A stretch of 64,000 nt of DNA from Simplicispira hankyongi (lineage in GTDB: Bacteria > Pseudomonadota > Gammaproteobacteria > Burkholderiales > Burkholderiaceae_C). Both the position numbers and the translations under genes were made by a program. The stretch covers positions 1 through 64,000 of the forward strand of contig NZ_QXJC01000008.1 of the NCBI RefSeq assembly GCF_003570885.1. Reading direction: 5' to 3'. Shown piece after piece: positions 63,265 to 64,000 of the stretch; the stretch's first letter is position 1, and the number at the start of each line of letters is the position of its first letter. The notes under the pieces are model-generated. The model searched no databases. It saw nothing but the letters and a program-made list of their open reading frames with translations, and was not told the DNA's origin.

Positions 63265-63834
63265 ATGAAACTCGTGATTCTTGATCGCGACGGCACCCTC
63301 AACGTGCCGCCTGCTGGCGACGATTTTGTCGCCACGCCGGACGACTGGCAGCCGCTTCCCGGCGCGCTGGAGGCGGTGGCGCGCATCAACCGGCTGGGCT
63401 GGCATGCCGTGGTGGCGACCAACCAGCCGGGGCTTGGGCGGGGTCTTTTCGACGTTGCCACGCTGAACGCGGTGCATGCCAAGATACACCGGTTGCTCTC
63501 TGCCGCCGGGGGCCGTATCGACGCGGTGTTCTACTGCCCGCACGCGCCAGGCGAAGCGTGCAGTTGCCGCAAGCCGGCGCCCGGTTTGTTCGAGCAGATT
63601 TGCGAGCGCTATGGTCTGGCTCCCGCAGAAGTGCTGGTGGTGGGCGACAATGCCGATCACCTGCAGGCTGGTGCTGCCATTGGCGCGCAGCTGCATCTGC
63701 TGCGCAGCGGCGCCGAGCCGTCAGGCGACATGCCGCCGGTGCTGCGTACGCACCAGGACCTCTCGGCTTTCGCTGATTACTTGGCGCGCGAGGCGGAAAG
63801 TGACGCCGAGCCAGCCATGGTGCAAATCGCCTGA
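63265..63834 (+). CDS. gmhB: Heptose-1,7-bisphosphate 7-phosphatase (GmhB)
   Basis: A 189-residue HAD phosphatase that removes the 7-phosphate from D-glycero-D-manno-heptose bisphosphate on the way to the lipopolysaccharide inner core. Motif I is VILDRDGTLN, the zinc site is CPHAPGEACSCRKPAPG, and motif IV is VVGDNADHLQAG; in that last motif the common second Asp is replaced by Asn (GDN). The gene fits in the conserved glyQ-glyS-gmhB order of betaproteobacteria. Confidence 0.92.
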   Translation: MKLVILDRDGTLNVPPAGDDFVATPDDWQPLPGALEAVARINRLGWHAVVATNQPGLGRGLFDVATLNAVHAKIHRLLSAAGGRIDAVFYCPHAPGEACSCRKPAPGLFEQICERYGLAPAEVLVVGDNADHLQAGAAIGAQLHLLRSGAEPSGDMPPVLRTHQDLSAFADYLAREAESDAEPAMVQIA

Positions 63835-63855
63835 AGGTGCTGGCTCTCGGGCCCG

Positions 63856-64000
63856 ATGGCAAGACCGCTGTCCATGCAGACCCTGATCCAGTTGGCGTTT
63901 GACTTCTTTGCGCCAGCGCCGCTGGCTGTACCAGGTGAGGCGCCGAAAAAATTCAAACGAAATAGGCCTCTAGCGCTTATTCCAAAAGCGGTTGCAGCTC
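63856..64000 (+). CDS. Start of a gene cut by the window edge, possibly a metallopeptidase
   Basis: An open frame begins at 63856 (or ATG at 63874) and runs past the end of the window without a stop. The inner start reads MQTLIQLAFDFFAPAPLAV, which resembles the beginning of YgjP/SprT-like M48-type metallopeptidases found after gmhB or plsC in Comamonadaceae. This is recalled similarity only. The palindromic repeat copy 6 lies inside the frame and encodes RNRPLALIPKAVAA. No catalytic motif is visible in the part present. Confidence 0.45.
   Translation, partial: MARPLSMQTLIQLAFDFFAPAPLAVPGEAPKKFKRNRPLALIPKAVAA
63955..64000. repeat. Comamonadaceae palindromic repeat, copy 6, cut by window edge
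   Basis: AATAGGCCTCTAGCGCTTAT is followed by TCCAAAAGCGG and TTGCAGCT, the same order as copies 4 and 5. The second arm is shortened (AAAAGCGG). It continues to the window edge and lies within the last open frame. Confidence 0.7.

Overview
The window is a 64 kb stretch of GC-rich chromosome, about 63 to 65 % GC by eye. The gene families, the tight ATGA and TGATG gene overlaps, and a recurring palindrome built around TAGCGCTTAT all suggest a betaproteobacterium of the Comamonadaceae (Acidovorax, Hydrogenophaga or Rhodoferax type). I cannot name the genus from sequence alone. Sixty-seven protein genes are supported. I see no rRNA, tRNA, CRISPR array, transposase or phage gene.

Region 1 (0.3-10.3 kb) is respiratory. 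An aldehyde dehydrogenase with a DUF779 partner is followed by a complete heme d1 assembly operon on the minus strand (nirC-F-DL-G-H-J-N). nirE is divergent, and the shared promoter region carries an FNR/DNR-type box. This points to NirS-type denitrification, although nirS itself is not here.

Region 2 (10.3-16.7 kb) is a catabolic island: a LysR regulator diverges from a VOC protein, a three-part TRAP transporter, a fumarylacetoacetate-hydrolase-family protein and a zeta-class isomerase. The substrate is unknown.

Region 3 (16.7-22.8 kb) is housekeeping: lysoplasmalogenase, phosphatase, lipoprotein, and a pterin/tRNA operon (SDR, two FolB proteins, TtcA) diverging from a MidA-like methyltransferase.

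Region 4 (22.8-29.6 kb) holds a trehalose operon (otsB-GH15-otsA), thioredoxin 2, and an exported beta-propeller/creatininase-family pair of unknown role.

Region 5 (29.9-33.7 kb) is the most striking. A bufferin-type RiPP operon (precursor BufA1, MNIO BufB, partner BufC, DoxX) diverges from an ECF sigma factor and its NrsF anti-sigma. Each direction has an exact GTAACC-N16-CGAA promoter, so the system appears to be one closed, probably metal-responsive regulon.

Region 6 (33.7-49.2 kb) mixes cca, GSTs, a PaaX-regulated acyl-CoA dehydrogenase, 5-formyl-THF cyclo-ligase, lytic transglycosylase, acyl-CoA ligases and hydrolases.

Region 7 (49.3-54.1 kb) carries the top of phenylalanine/tyrosine breakdown (hppD, phhA) and an Lrp regulator, separated by an exported lipase and an atypical lipase foldase.

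Region 8 (54.3-64 kb) is core: GNAT, corC, lnt, fabA-fabB, glyQ-glyS, gmhB and the start of a further gene.

Two repeat families run through the window. One is the short Comamonadaceae palindrome, with six copies, two of them inside reading frames. The other is a 161-176 bp element with imperfect inverted ends, present in two clear copies and one related copy.
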